Source of the DNA: Bacteriovorax sp. MedPE-SWde
GTDB taxonomy: Bacteria > Bdellovibrionota > Bacteriovoracia > Bacteriovoracales > Bacteriovoracaceae
Direction: 5' to 3'
Assembly (NCBI GenBank): GCA_001874305.1
Contig: MPCU01000003.1
Span: forward strand, 310,001-374,000
DNA length: 64,000 bases
In this document: one piece after another, positions 35,721-44,328 of the stretch
Layout of the letters: each line of letters opens with the position of its first letter
Numbering within the stretch: position 1 is the first letter of the stretch
The notes under the pieces: generated by a model
What the model saw: only the letters and a program-made list of their open reading frames with translations
What the model was told of the DNA's origin: nothing
The model's database searches: none
Position numbers and translations under genes: made by a program

Positions 35721-35728
35721 GAAAATCT

Positions 35729-36616
35729 ATGTTTGATAAACTCTTAAGTTCGGTGTGGCTTTTTAATCAGCCACATACGCGATTATATTTTCTCAATATA
35801 CTAAGTGCTCTCTTTATAGCACTTATCTTTCTTAAGCGAAGCTCTCTAAAAGAATCTATGAGAACGCTCTTTAGTAAGAAGATTTGGTTTCATCCATCAG
35901 CGATTGTTGATTACAAGTTCTTCTTTTTCAATGCACTATTTAAAGTCATTTTAATTGGCCCTTGGGTTATTAGCTCGTTTACAATTTCTGTTTATGTAAT
36001 GAAGACACTCTTTTGGTTATTTCCTAATTATAGTGCTCCAAAGCTTGATCTTGATTATCTTCTTATTATATTTACGATTCTATCTTTTATAATAAACGAC
36101 TTTCTTCGCTTTTATATGCACTACTTAATGCATATGAATTCATTCCTATGGCGCTTTCATAAGACTCATCACACTGCTGAGGTTTTAACACCTATCTCCC
36201 TCTTTAGAGCGCATCCTGTAGAGGTCGTCCTTGCTCAGTTTAGAAATGCTTTAGCGGCGGGATTAAGCGCTGGACTTTTTACTTTTCTTTTTCAAAAGCA
36301 AGTCGGCGGTATAGATATTCTTGGCGTTAATATTATTGGGTTTCTTTTTAATCTATGTGGAAGTAACTTAAGACATTCACATGTATGGATTGGCTTTGGA
36401 AAATTAGAATATCTCTTTATTAGTCCAGCTCAACACCAAATTCATCATGGTAAAGATAAGGCCTTCTACGATAAAAACTTTGGAATTGTTCTAAGTGTTT
36501 GGGATTGGCTTTTTAAGACTTGTCTCTTATCTAAAGATCAGGAAGTAAAAGAGTTTGGTGTAGAAGGGGAGAGTAAGCAAACATTAGTTGCTGAACTTAC
36601 AAACCCCTTTAAATAA
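35729..36616 (+). CDS. sterol desaturase/fatty acid hydroxylase family protein
   Basis: 295 residues, polytopic, with the three His clusters of the family: HYLMH (near 131), HKTHH (near 145) and HQIHHG (near 236), with another His-rich segment RHSHVW between. These ligate a di-iron centre that hydroxylates or desaturates a lipid. Several transmembrane segments precede the first cluster. Substrates of bacterial members include sterols, sphingoid or ornithine lipids and carotenoids; none can be chosen here. It lies beside an acyltransferase operon, which may be relevant. Its 3' end is four bases from the convergent peroxidase gene. Confidence 0.85.
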   Translation: MFDKLLSSVWLFNQPHTRLYFLNILSALFIALIFLKRSSLKESMRTLFSKKIWFHPSAIVDYKFFFFNALFKVILIGPWVISSFTISVYVMKTLFWLFPNYSAPKLDLDYLLIIFTILSFIINDFLRFYMHYLMHMNSFLWRFHKTHHTAEVLTPISLFRAHPVEVVLAQFRNALAAGLSAGLFTFLFQKQVGGIDILGVNIIGFLFNLCGSNLRHSHVWIGFGKLEYLFISPAQHQIHHGKDKAFYDKNFGIVLSVWDWLFKTCLLSKDQEVKEFGVEGESKQTLVAELTNPFK

Positions 36617-36620
36617 TTAT

Positions 36621-37949
36621 TTAGAGTTTCTCTTGAGAGAGAATCTCACTATTAGATTTTATTCTATCGTCACTTAAGGCATCTCTTAAAAAGATAAGAA
36701 GATTATCCTTTTCGGACTTCGTTAATTTTAATCCCTTTCTTAATTCACCAATGCTCATTAATTGAAATCTTAATTTATTTCTTTTGGCATCTGTATCAAG
36801 GACTATTTTTTCATCATATAGAGATTGAATTTCATCAGTTACCTTAAACTCTCGCATTGATTTCTTTACATTGTCATAGTGCTCTATGACGCCCGTAAGG
36901 TCTTTAAAAACACCTGTATGCATATATGGAGCAGTAAGAACAATATTTCTTAGAGGGGGAGTTCTAAACTTATAGAGATCCCTCTTTACTCCTGTGACGT
37001 CAAACCTTCCTCTGTCATCAATTTTATCAGAGCCTAAGACAGCAATTTGAGGGGTGCCAGTCGTTTTATATTCAAAATTAGATAAGTGTTTACCGGCATG
37101 ACAATTGACACACTTTCCTCTTGTAAGGAAAACCTTAAGTCCCTTTTTCTCCGGCTCATTCATTGCATGTACGTCACCTCTTAAATATCGATCGTAAGGA
37201 GTGTTAACAAGATTGAAGTTATAAGAGATAAATGCAGCGAGAGCATTACCTACATGTCCAATATTAAAGTCTTTATGGTTTTTGATTTCAGGAAATGCTT
37301 TGGAGAATAGATCTTGATAGAAGGTTGCTTGTTCTCCATTTATCAGTCTGTGCATAACCTTATTCCATATTTCAAGGTTACTATTTAAAGAGGCCAACTC
37401 ATTATTTTCAAATCCTCTCATTTCCTCTTTACTTGTGATTGGAAAAATAACCTGTGCAGCTAATGAACTAGTAAGGTACTTCGTAATGTGGGAAGCTTTT
37501 GGATTCTTACCATTTAGAGCTGGCTCAGGAGTTTGTAGTTCTCCTGTTTTTGGATCATGTGAAACACGACCATCCCAGAACATATCTGTAATTTCTGTGT
37601 AGCCAAGATTTATAAGAGCTGGTGAATTTCTTGGAATTATTTTTGCACCCAATTGGCGTCTATTTTGTCCAAGGCCTTCTCCTCCAGCTCCTATTGGAAG
37701 AGGAAGATTGTCTGAAGTTCCAAGAGCTGGATGATGGCAGTGCATACATGTAATGTCTCTATTCCCGCTTAGTTTGCGATCAGAAAATAACCTTTGTCCT
37801 AACCTGATTATTTCAATTTTTGCTCTAGGGGCCTTGTTTAGAGGTTGTAGATTATTAGTTTCTATTAGGGCCTTGAGTTGCTCGTCAATTGAAGTCGCCT
37901 GTGTACCCATGGCCATAAATACAAGAGATAATAGAATTATTGTCTTCAT
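36621..37949 (-). CDS. di-haem cytochrome c peroxidase (MauG/CCP family)
   Basis: 442 residues with a signal peptide (MKTIILLSLVFMAMGTQA). Two haem c motifs are present: CMHCH near residue 68 and CVNCH near residue 287, as in the periplasmic di-haem peroxidase/MauG family. Other family segments are LFSDRKLSGN, PRNSPALINLGY, MFWDGRVSHD and APYMHTGVFKDL. It uses or senses peroxide in the periplasm. It is divergent from imelysin and a second di-haem protein, and its promoter interlocks with theirs. Neighbourhood suggests a role in periplasmic iron or haem handling. Confidence 0.9.
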   Translation of the reverse strand: MKTIILLSLVFMAMGTQATSIDEQLKALIETNNLQPLNKAPRAKIEIIRLGQRLFSDRKLSGNRDITCMHCHHPALGTSDNLPLPIGAGGEGLGQNRRQLGAKIIPRNSPALINLGYTEITDMFWDGRVSHDPKTGELQTPEPALNGKNPKASHITKYLTSSLAAQVIFPITSKEEMRGFENNELASLNSNLEIWNKVMHRLINGEQATFYQDLFSKAFPEIKNHKDFNIGHVGNALAAFISYNFNLVNTPYDRYLRGDVHAMNEPEKKGLKVFLTRGKCVNCHAGKHLSNFEYKTTGTPQIAVLGSDKIDDRGRFDVTGVKRDLYKFRTPPLRNIVLTAPYMHTGVFKDLTGVIEHYDNVKKSMREFKVTDEIQSLYDEKIVLDTDAKRNKLRFQLMSIGELRKGLKLTKSEKDNLLIFLRDALSDDRIKSNSEILSQEKL

Positions 37950-37973
37950 TTTTTATTTTCCTAAAAATAAGTA

Positions 37974-38002
37974 TTGCGTTTAGAACTTCTGTATTTTATA
38001 AA
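37974..38002 (+). promoter_or_regulatory. promoter of the imelysin gene
   Basis: TTGCGT (37974-37979) and TATAAA (37997-38002) with a 17-base spacer. Its -10 box overlaps the -10 box of the leftward peroxidase promoter. Confidence 0.55.
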
Positions 38003-38023
38003 AACAAAAGTTTGGTAAGTCAA
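37995..38023 (-). promoter_or_regulatory. promoter of the peroxidase gene
   Basis: On the minus strand TTGACT (38023-38018) and TATAAA (38000-37995) are 17 bases apart, a near-consensus sigma70 promoter. The -10 lies within the palindromic TTTATAAA shared with the rightward promoter. Confidence 0.65.
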
Positions 38024-38052
38024 ACCAATATTTATCACCCTTAGGAGGGGAA

Positions 38053-39288
38053 ATGAAAAATACAGTTATTACTCTATTACTAGCTGCTCTACCGACAGTA
38101 GCTATGGCAGTTAAAGTTCCTTATGAAAACAATGAGTTACTTAAGAAAGAAGTCATTTCTAACTACGCAAATATGGCGCTAGTTAACTATAAAGACTCTC
38201 TTGTTGGAGCTCAAAACCTTCAAGTCAATATTGAAGGCTTCCTTGCTAACGCTACTGAAGCAAGTTTTGAAGCTGCAAAAGACGTTTGGGCGAATAGTGC
38301 ACGTATGCCATACGGTCAATCAGAAATCTTTAGATTCTATAATGGTCCAGTAGACTTTGAACCTATTGACGATGGTATTACAACACACCTAGAAGAAATT
38401 GAATTTGTTGGTGTTGAAGGTTTAATGAATGCATGGCCTTTAGATGAGTTCTACATTGATTATGTTAAAGAAGATTCTGAAGCCGGAATTATTAATGACC
38501 GTTCAATTAAACTTAATAAGGAAATCCTTACTTCTTTAAATGAAAGAGAAGGAGAAAAGAATATTTCAACTGGTTATCATGCAATTGAATTCTTACTATG
38601 GGGACAAGATCGTTCTTTAGAGACTGCAGGTGAAAGACCATACACTGATTACGTTGTTGGTGGAACAGCTGAAAATCAAGATCGTCGTGGGGAGTACCTA
38701 TCACTACTATCTGAAATTCTTGTTGATCATTTAAGTGGAATTACTGCTCAGTGGGAGTTAAATGAAACAAATTACAGAGCTGAATTTTTAAAGAGAAATA
38801 CTGATTCTGTTCTTTCAGACATTTTTACTTCTTTAATTCTTATGTCTGGTGATGAGTTAAAATCAGAAAGAATTGAGAACGCTCTTTTATTAGAAGACCA
38901 AGAAGAAGAACACTCTTGTTTCTCTGATAAAACAATCAATGACATTTATACAAATGCATTAGGTGTTAAAAATGTATACCTTGGTGAATACAAGGCATTT
39001 AACTTCGATACTACAATCGCTGGAAAAGGTGTTTCTGAGCTAATTTCTTTTGTTAATCCAGAGCTCGATGCAAAGATCAAAGCTGAATTCAATACTCTCT
39101 TTAATGCTATAAACTTTTTCTATGCTAAGACAGATGGAAAAGTAGAAATTGGTAATATTGCAATACCATTTGATAGAGCTATCACTGAAAACCAAGTAGA
39201 AGTTCAAGTCGTTATTGACTCTCTTGATAGAGTAGACGGACTTCTTAGAGAAGCAGCTACAGAGTTAGGTTTAGAACTTGAATTATAA
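38053..39288 (+). CDS. imelysin family protein (iron-regulated, IrpA-like)
   Basis: 411 residues with a signal peptide (MKNTVITLLLAALPTVAMA). The imelysin core is clear: FEAAKDVWANSARMPYGQSEIFRF, GVEGLMNAWPLDEFYIDYV, and the GxHxxE motif GYHAIEFLLWGQD (near residue 175). A second helical repeat is in the C-terminal half. Imelysins are periplasmic or outer-membrane proteins linked with iron, or iron/copper, uptake. GGAGGGG precedes the ATG. The following di-haem gene overlaps its end by 11 bases, a pairing well known for imelysin loci. Confidence 0.92.
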   Translation: MKNTVITLLLAALPTVAMAVKVPYENNELLKKEVISNYANMALVNYKDSLVGAQNLQVNIEGFLANATEASFEAAKDVWANSARMPYGQSEIFRFYNGPVDFEPIDDGITTHLEEIEFVGVEGLMNAWPLDEFYIDYVKEDSEAGIINDRSIKLNKEILTSLNEREGEKNISTGYHAIEFLLWGQDRSLETAGERPYTDYVVGGTAENQDRRGEYLSLLSEILVDHLSGITAQWELNETNYRAEFLKRNTDSVLSDIFTSLILMSGDELKSERIENALLLEDQEEEHSCFSDKTINDIYTNALGVKNVYLGEYKAFNFDTTIAGKGVSELISFVNPELDAKIKAEFNTLFNAINFFYAKTDGKVEIGNIAIPFDRAITENQVEVQVVIDSLDRVDGLLREAATELGLELEL

Positions 39289-40585
39289 AATTTTAATATT
39301 GGTCCAAGCTTTAGTTTGGGCCAATCTCTCATATTCAAAATACCTTCCAGGTACAGATCGAAAGGCATTTTCTAAATTAGTGGATGGACTTTCAAAAAAG
39401 CAACTTGCACAAATAAAAGCTGGCTTCTCTCTGTATGCAAAAGGATGGGTAACAGCACCTTCTTCAACAAGGGTAAGAGATGGTCTTGGACCACATTTTA
39501 ATGCAGTCTCTTGTGTAAGTTGTCATCAACATAATGGAAGAGGAAGACCTCCTGTAAAGGGACTTAAACCGGACTTTTCTTTACTTATTAGGCTATCTAT
39601 TTCCGGTGAAAATAAAAATGGTGGACCACTTGCAGATCCTATTTATGGTGGCCAATTTCACCCTCGCTCAACTCTAGGAGTTAAAAGTGAAGGTGCTTTA
39701 AATTTAAAATACAATAAGAAGGTTATAACTCTTTCAGATGGCAAAAATGTTGAACTACAAAGTCCATCCTATAAGTTAGATAATCTCAATTATGGGCCAA
39801 TGAGTCCTGATATAAGAATCTCTCCACGAGTTGCACCACACCTTGCTGGAGTAGGAAAACTAGATAGAGTAACAGAGCAGAGTATTCTTGAATACTCTGA
39901 CGAGTTTGATCAGAACGTAGATGGTATATCTGGGCGTGCAAACTACGTTTGGAATATTATCGAATCTAAAAAAACGATAGGGAAGTTTGGCTGGAAAGCT
40001 AATCAGCCTACTCTATTACAACAAAATGCGGGAGCATTTAATGGTGATCTTGGAATTACTTCATCACTATTTAAAAAACAAAACTGCTCTATTGGTCAAG
40101 TCGACTGTAGCACTGCCCTTGATGGAGGAGAGCTAGAGATTTCTGACAAACATCTTGGATTTGTAAACTTAGCCGTTGCTTCGATTGATGTTCCTCAAGT
40201 TAAAAGACTAAAATATTATGAGGAAGGAAGAAAAATCTTTGAGAGTTTAGATTGTCATAAATGTCATAGACCTTCATTTGAACTTGAATCAGAAACAATT
40301 TCAGCTTACACAGATCTACTTCTTCATGACATGGGTGAAGGACTAGCTGACAAGAGAAGTGACTTTATGGCGAATGGTCGTGAATGGAAAACTGCTCCTC
40401 TATGGGGAATAGGTGCTCAGAAAGAAACTAATGGACACACTTTCCTTTTACATGATGGTAGGGCCCGTAATGTTGAAGAAGCAATTCTATGGCATGGCGG
40501 TGAGGCAAAGAAATCACAGCTCGGCTATATAAACCTATCTAAAGATGAGAGAACTTCTCTTATAGATTTTGTAAATTCTTTATAA
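39278..40585 (+). CDS. di-haem oxidoreductase, DUF1111 family
   Basis: 435 residues from the TTG at 39278, inside the end of the imelysin gene. A short signal peptide (YKILILVQALVWANLSYS) precedes a c-type haem motif CVSCHQ (near 82) and a second CHKCH (near 329). Family segments GLGPHFNAVSCVSCHQHNGRGRPP, ISPRVAPHLAGVGKLDRV, GRANYVWN and HDMGEGLADKRSDF ...LWGIGAQ... HDGRARNVEEAILWHGGEA match the DUF1111 group. It probably transfers electrons for periplasmic metal reduction together with imelysin (inferred from the usual pairing). Translation is likely coupled. Ends four bases from the convergent TPR gene. Confidence 0.88.
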   Translation: MNYKILILVQALVWANLSYSKYLPGTDRKAFSKLVDGLSKKQLAQIKAGFSLYAKGWVTAPSSTRVRDGLGPHFNAVSCVSCHQHNGRGRPPVKGLKPDFSLLIRLSISGENKNGGPLADPIYGGQFHPRSTLGVKSEGALNLKYNKKVITLSDGKNVELQSPSYKLDNLNYGPMSPDIRISPRVAPHLAGVGKLDRVTEQSILEYSDEFDQNVDGISGRANYVWNIIESKKTIGKFGWKANQPTLLQQNAGAFNGDLGITSSLFKKQNCSIGQVDCSTALDGGELEISDKHLGFVNLAVASIDVPQVKRLKYYEEGRKIFESLDCHKCHRPSFELESETISAYTDLLLHDMGEGLADKRSDFMANGREWKTAPLWGIGAQKETNGHTFLLHDGRARNVEEAILWHGGEAKKSQLGYINLSKDERTSLIDFVNSL

Positions 40586-40589
40586 AGAC

Positions 40590-41918
40590 TTAAATATATC
40601 TCTTAAATTGTGTCGAGTAGTCTGGAAATTCTCGACATGCCTCAAACACGAGGTCCTCAATAGCTTCTTTTCTTCTTCCTGTTTCTAGAGATGAACTAAT
40701 TAATGTTTCATAAATTCTATAGGATTTTACATTCTTTTTGATTAACATCATTCCTTCGGACAGGTTTTCTTGAGCAGATCTCTTACTGGTGAGAACATCA
40801 AACTCAAGTGCTACAAACTGGTTTACATCACTAAAGTTATCCCTATATTTTTCGAGGATTGCTATTGATTTTTCAATTAGATCTGGGTCACTGACTAAAC
40901 TTGTAACTACCATTTGGAGAATATTGAAGCTCTGCCCGCCTGATACTGAAATAGCCCTTTCAAACGCTTCTACAGCAAAATCTTTTTGATCCGCTAAGAG
41001 AGATTTTCCACAAAGGGCAAGGGCCGCAGCTATATTTAACTTAACTGAGACTTCAAGGCGATCATCATGATCATACTCTTTACAGAGCTTAATAATTCGA
41101 AAGTATTCTTTATTAAAAAGAAATATTTTTAGAATTACAGGTAGATGCCTAGGAGGTGAGCTGAAGTGAGATAGAAACTTTTCGCAGTAATCATGAGCGA
41201 CCCCGTAGTTCTTGTCGCTATAGTTGATTGTGATGGTATTAATAAGTGCATGGAAGTTACAACTATCTTCTGTTAGAACTTCCTCATAAAGCTTAAGTGC
41301 TGATTTGTGATCATTGTTTAAATAGTGAGCATCAGCTTCAAGTGACTTCCTTCGGTAGTCCTCAAGGCCTGCTTCTGTTGCGGCAGTTAAAAAAGTAAAT
41401 GCTGCTTGTGCATCCTTCTTAGCTAGCGCTTCTTTTACTTTTGCTTCTAGGATATCGGCCTTTGAAGTAACCATTTTCCTTTCAAGTACTTCAGCAAAAT
41501 TTTCTACATACTCTTTAAAGTTGAACTGTCCAAGAAAAAGTCCATCCAGCTCGTATTCATGTTCCAAACTTTCAACATAGTGCTCGTCAATTTCTGTAAG
41601 CACCATAAATAGGTTATTTAATGAGTTTGGAAAATATTCTCTATGATGCTTTTGAAGGTCTATGGCACTCTTACCGTCACTAAGATAGAGGTTTGAAATA
41701 ACAACATGTGGAGCAAATTCAGAAATTGTTTTCTTAGCTTCACTATAGTCTTCGGCAACACTAATATTTGTCATCTGAAAGCCAAGAGTAGCAAAGGCCC
41801 TCTTAAGAGTATTTCTTATGGTTTTGTTAGAACTAACAATGAGGACACTTTGTTTTGAGTACTTGGCCTTAAGCTTTTCAAGTCTCTTTTCTTCTATTAG
41901 TTCGATACCATCATTCAA
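40590..41918 (-). CDS. receiver-like/TPR protein
   Basis: 442 residues. Residues about 20-150 form a receiver fold (SVLIVSSNKTIRNTLKRAFATLGF; HVVISNLYLSDGKSAIDL; NLFMVLTEI), but the acidic pair is Ser-Ser and the phospho-acceptor Asp is Asn, so it cannot be phosphorylated in the usual way. The rest is TPR-like helical repeats, with ALKLYEEVLTEDSCNFHALINTITINY as a clear unit near residue 205. Such proteins are adapters. It has no obvious partner next to it; the neighbour is the EpmB-like gene, about 105 bases away. Confidence 0.8.
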   Translation of the reverse strand: MNDGIELIEEKRLEKLKAKYSKQSVLIVSSNKTIRNTLKRAFATLGFQMTNISVAEDYSEAKKTISEFAPHVVISNLYLSDGKSAIDLQKHHREYFPNSLNNLFMVLTEIDEHYVESLEHEYELDGLFLGQFNFKEYVENFAEVLERKMVTSKADILEAKVKEALAKKDAQAAFTFLTAATEAGLEDYRRKSLEADAHYLNNDHKSALKLYEEVLTEDSCNFHALINTITINYSDKNYGVAHDYCEKFLSHFSSPPRHLPVILKIFLFNKEYFRIIKLCKEYDHDDRLEVSVKLNIAAALALCGKSLLADQKDFAVEAFERAISVSGGQSFNILQMVVTSLVSDPDLIEKSIAILEKYRDNFSDVNQFVALEFDVLTSKRSAQENLSEGMMLIKKNVKSYRIYETLISSSLETGRRKEAIEDLVFEACREFPDYSTQFKRYI

Positions 41919-42023
41919 TGCAATTTCCTTAGTAATAACAATTGTTTACGCTCCTGAATAGACTGGATTCGCAAAACCTTAGTAAGGATAACCGTGATAA
42001 AAACTCTTATCAATCATGGAATG

Positions 42024-43067
42024 TTAAAGCTTTATTTGCTGACTCTTGTAATTTATTAAGACTCCTGAGAATTCAAGAGCTTCGGGATTAAATAAGGGAG
42101 TTTTTCCATACCCTCCAGGTATATCAAGTACGTATTGTGGAATCAGCCAACCCGGAAGTTTGTCTCTTAAATTGGCATATATTATTCTCCCTGCCTTGAT
42201 ATCTAGTTGAAAATGCATTCCCCCTTTAACTTTGTCAGGGTGGTGAAGATAGTAGGGACGAATGCCTAACCTATTAATTTTTTTAAATAAATCTTCTAGG
42301 ATATTGGGGCAATCGTTAATCCCTTTAAGAAGAACTGTCTGGGATAGTAAGTTAAGTGATTGTATTTCTCTAAGTCTTGCCATTGCCGCTGTAACATCAG
42401 CATCTATTTCTTCTTTGTGGTTTACATGGATGGCGATACTTAGTGTTTCGAAAGTATTGGCATACTTTTTTAGGACCTCAGTAAGTCCTGTATCAATTCG
42501 TTGAGGAAGAGATATTGGAGTTCGTGAATGCAGCCTAATATATTTAATATGCTTAATTTTAGAAAAGCTATTCAAGTAGGATTCGAGTTTCTCATTTGAT
42601 AGCATGAGAGGATCTCCTCCAGAGAAAATAATTTCTTCAATCTCCGGGTGATTCTCAAAATATTCTAAAGTTTTTTGAAAATCAGACTTAAAAATTTCAT
42701 CATTATTACTAAGTTCATTCTTTCTAAAGCAGTAGCGACAAACAACTGGGCAAACAGTTGTCGGTAGAAAGAGTGCGCGGTTCTTATACCTATGAATTAT
42801 TTGTCCTGGTCGAGAGAAGTTTTGATCACCGATTGGGTCGTTTAGCCCATCTTCTTGATGATCAGCAATCTCCTCGTTAGACGGCAGAAACTGCTTGGCC
42901 AAAATACCATCAAGTCCTTGTTCTTTAATTCGATATGCTAAATGAAGTGGTATAAGATTGTCGAAGTGCATCTCCTTTAACGAGATGTTAAAGAATTGAT
43001 TTACCTGCTCAATAGAACGTAAACCATTTTTAAATGAGTCTTTCCAGCTTAACTCACTTGGAATCAC
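42024..43067 (-). CDS. epmB: EpmB-like radical SAM lysine 2,3-aminomutase family protein
   Basis: 347 residues, the EpmB length. The radical SAM cluster is CPVVCRYCFRK (Cys-x3-Cys-x2-Cys, near residue 106). YKNRALFL, EIIFSGGDPLML, IRLHSRTPI and RPYYLHHPDKVKG are typical of EpmB, which converts lysine to beta-lysine for modification of elongation factor P. The CRYCFRK form distinguishes EpmB from catabolic KamA (CRHCTR). The EF-P and EpmA genes are not in the window, so the assignment rests on sequence alone. The start overlaps the upstream 84-residue gene. Confidence 0.75.
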   Translation of the reverse strand: MIPSELSWKDSFKNGLRSIEQVNQFFNISLKEMHFDNLIPLHLAYRIKEQGLDGILAKQFLPSNEEIADHQEDGLNDPIGDQNFSRPGQIIHRYKNRALFLPTTVCPVVCRYCFRKNELSNNDEIFKSDFQKTLEYFENHPEIEEIIFSGGDPLMLSNEKLESYLNSFSKIKHIKYIRLHSRTPISLPQRIDTGLTEVLKKYANTFETLSIAIHVNHKEEIDADVTAAMARLREIQSLNLLSQTVLLKGINDCPNILEDLFKKINRLGIRPYYLHHPDKVKGGMHFQLDIKAGRIIYANLRDKLPGWLIPQYVLDIPGGYGKTPLFNPEALEFSGVLINYKSQQIKL

Positions 43068-43308
43068 TATTTGTCTCTTCTTTGTTTATCTCTTTTAGGT
43101 GATGGTGTTTTGCCCAGGCCGCACAGCCTCTAATTAAGAGGGCCCCGTAAATACCTATACCAGTAAAATGTATAAATACTTTTTCAGTCGTTAAGTTTCC
43201 TGTGTTTTGCAATAGCCAGTAAATCCACCAAAGTAGAAGTATATGAATGATAAAAATAATAACTTGTTGAGCTCTATAACCAAGAGACTTGCCCTTTATC
43301 TTCATCAT
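43054..43308 (-). CDS. small inner-membrane protein
   Basis: 84 residues with two hydrophobic segments (VIIFIIHILLLWWIYWLLQ and FTGIGIYGALLIRGCAAWA) and polar Lys/Glu ends. It overlaps the EpmB-like gene by 14 bases and the exonuclease gene by four, so the three are one operon. No family is recognised. The MMKIKG start may be either of two adjacent ATG codons. Confidence 0.65.
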   Translation of the reverse strand: MMKIKGKSLGYRAQQVIIFIIHILLLWWIYWLLQNTGNLTTEKVFIHFTGIGIYGALLIRGCAAWAKHHHLKEINKEETNSDSK

Positions 43309-44135
43309 TTCTTTTCCTCATTTTTACTTTCTGGGATCTCTCTATATTCTGTTATCTTCTTTAAAGAGAAGGATTTATAGAGATCCGAATTAAGGCAATG
43401 TGCATAGAGTACATTTCCTTGTGGTAGTGGAAGTAAGCTTACGGGCCTGATTGGTCTAAACTGACCTTTCATACTTCCGCCCTTGTATTTTATTTCTATA
43501 GCTGTTTGATTTTCTAGGTACTTTTGAATTCCCTTAACTTTTGCAGGGATATCAACCTCAAGTGTTTTCTTGAAGTCTAGAATATTCATAAGGTGGCCCT
43601 CTTTAAACTCTTTGTCCTTTTGGACCTTTCTTAGAGTCTGGGCAAATATCTTTAAACAGGCGAGTGTGTCATCAAGTGCACGGTGGTGATTTTCAAGGCC
43701 AACGTCAAAGAACTTCGCCAATGTACTTAATTTATGGTTTTCGCTACCTTTGACTAATTTTCGAGAAAGCTTGCAAGAGCAGTATACCTCAGTGTCAAAG
43801 AAGTCTATTTTGGCCTGGTGCATTCCAAATACGATAAAGCCTACGTCGAACTTTGAGTTGTGTGCTACCCAGTCGTATCCCTTTGAGAACTCGAGGAACT
43901 CCGGAAGAACTTCTTCGATAGAGCGGCTGTCGGCCACCATTTCGTCAGTGATTCCATGAATATCAGTTGTAAAAGGAGGAATAGGAACACTAGGCTTTAT
44001 AAGTGTTTGATATCCTTCAATATTTCCACCGATAACCCTAATCGCAGCAATCTCAATAATTTCGTTCATTAAAGGTGATAACCCAGTCGTTTCAAGGTCG
44101 AATGCAACCAGCCCGTTCGGAAAGAACTTGTTGAT
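43305..44135 (-). CDS. DEDDh 3'-5' exonuclease (DnaQ-like), non-standard start
   Basis: The conserved frame contains exonuclease motif I (VAFDLETTGLSP at about 44107-44072), ExoII (YDWVAHNSKFDVGF) and ExoIII (HRALDDTLA), a complete DEDDh site. But the first ATG in frame is at 44069, after motif I, and no ATG, GTG or TTG lies between the in-frame stop at 44232-44234 and it. The true start must be rarer: ATC at 44135 (with AAGAGG eight bases upstream), ATT at 44153 or CTG at 44111 are possible. I use 44135. The fold is stand-alone, as in DNA polymerase proofreading-type exonucleases; no polymerase domain. Confidence 0.8.
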   Translation of the reverse strand: MNKFFPNGLVAFDLETTGLSPLMNEIIEIAAIRVIGGNIEGYQTLIKPSVPIPPFTTDIHGITDEMVADSRSIEEVLPEFLEFSKGYDWVAHNSKFDVGFIVFGMHQAKIDFFDTEVYCSCKLSRKLVKGSENHKLSTLAKFFDVGLENHHRALDDTLACLKIFAQTLRKVQKDKEFKEGHLMNILDFKKTLEVDIPAKVKGIQKYLENQTAIEIKYKGGSMKGQFRPIRPVSLLPLPQGNVLYAHCLNSDLYKSFSLKKITEYREIPESKNEEKK

Positions 44136-44328
44136 AACCTTAACCTCTTCAATAGAGAGTTTAGCGGAAAGAGTTGTAGAAAGGTCGATAACGACACACC
44201 TTGTTAATTGTTCTGAATTATTGACATTGGGTCATGCAAAACTTAAAAAATTCTAGTACAAACATTACTTAAATCTTAAGGATTAATATCGAGTTAGACC
44301 CATAAGGTCAATATAAAGGATGGTATCC

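Noticed and set aside
37960-38045. Fur box upstream of imelysin
   Set aside because: I looked for a GATAATGATAATCATTATC-like site and saw none with good match; the regulator of this locus is not assigned.
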